Source of the DNA: Citricoccus sp. SGAir0253
GTDB lineage: Bacteria > Actinomycetota > Actinomycetes > Actinomycetales > Micrococcaceae
DNA: 64,000 bases
NCBI RefSeq assembly: GCF_005877055.1
Contig: NZ_CP039424.1
Span: 992,001-1,056,000 of the forward strand
Direction of reading: 5' to 3'
In this document: positions 63,932 to 64,000 of the stretch, piece by piece
Position numbering within the stretch: position 1 is the first letter of the stretch
How the letters are laid out: every line of letters begins with the position of its first letter
Program-made: the position numbers and the translations under genes
Notes under the pieces: generated by a model
Seen by the model: only the letters and a program-made list of their open reading frames with translations
Database searches by the model: none
Told to the model about the DNA's origin: nothing

Positions 63932-64000
63932 GCGGGCGGCGGACGAGGCGGCGCACGACGCGGCGCACGAGGGAGTGGAGCGGCACGGAAAACCGCTGGT

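Overview
The window is very GC-rich, gene-dense, single-contig chromosome from a high-GC Gram-positive bacterium. The combination of tsaB/rimI/tsaD, groES-groEL under CIRCE, guaB-guaB3-guaA, a GuaB3-type IMPDH paralogue, DUF3072, SURF1-DUF3817 and a degenerate SF1 helicase next to guaA points to Micrococcaceae; Micrococcus or a close relative is my best guess (inference from gene content and codon use, not from a search). No rRNA, tRNA, IS element, prophage or CRISPR array was recognised.

Left part (0-10 kb): two tiny Cys-containing proteins facing tail to tail, an AI-2E family permease, galE, a GCS2-type ligase, a rhodanese and a serine beta-lactamase-fold hydrolase. Then comes the most unusual locus, a leftward four-gene operon (9246-6113): a His-rich MelC1-like small protein, a copper tyrosinase ending in tandem KELKERLP-type repeats, a degenerate ATP-grasp-like protein and an intact ATP-grasp ligase. 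It has the parts of a peptide or protein modification system: a Lys/Glu/Ser-rich repeat tail, an oxidase and an amide/ester-forming ligase.

Middle (10-33 kb): tsaB, rimI and tsaD, adjacent in many actinobacteria, are spread over 22 kb. Between them lie a family-5 uracil-DNA glycosylase, secreted proteins (one with an S-layer-like region and an HExxH motif), an acetoacetate-use block (KdgT-like permease, AAHS-type MFS, acetoacetyl-CoA synthetase, IclR regulator), a 2'-5' RNA ligase, a DUF559-like protein, and a PucR regulator divergent from a ferredoxin reductase and fatty-acid desaturase. A two-component pair follows rimI, with a neighbouring Hpt-like protein that lacks the phosphorylatable His. 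Six copies of a 61-bp palindromic element with GTCACGTACACG/CGTGTACGTGAC ends occupy intergenic sites between 10.5 and 32.8 kb.

Right part (33-64 kb): a second GCS2-type ligase, a GH3 lipoprotein, a THUMP-like-domain methyltransferase, a DtxR/IdeR-controlled siderophore ABC operon, groES-groEL (groEL carries a one-base deletion), a dicarboxylate symporter, guaB, guaB3, glpD, SURF1-DUF3817, an MFS exporter, guaA, a 1376-residue helicase-nuclease with degenerate catalytic motifs, a SAF/CpaB-like protein, an FmdB zinc-ribbon gene with its own CIRCE element, 5-formyl-THF cyclo-ligase and a GNAT acetyltransferase.

A recurrent theme is expression architecture: more than 20 genes have a TAnnnT-like -10 hexamer ending 6 or 7 bases before the start codon, consistent with leaderless mRNAs. 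I used this to choose several starts.
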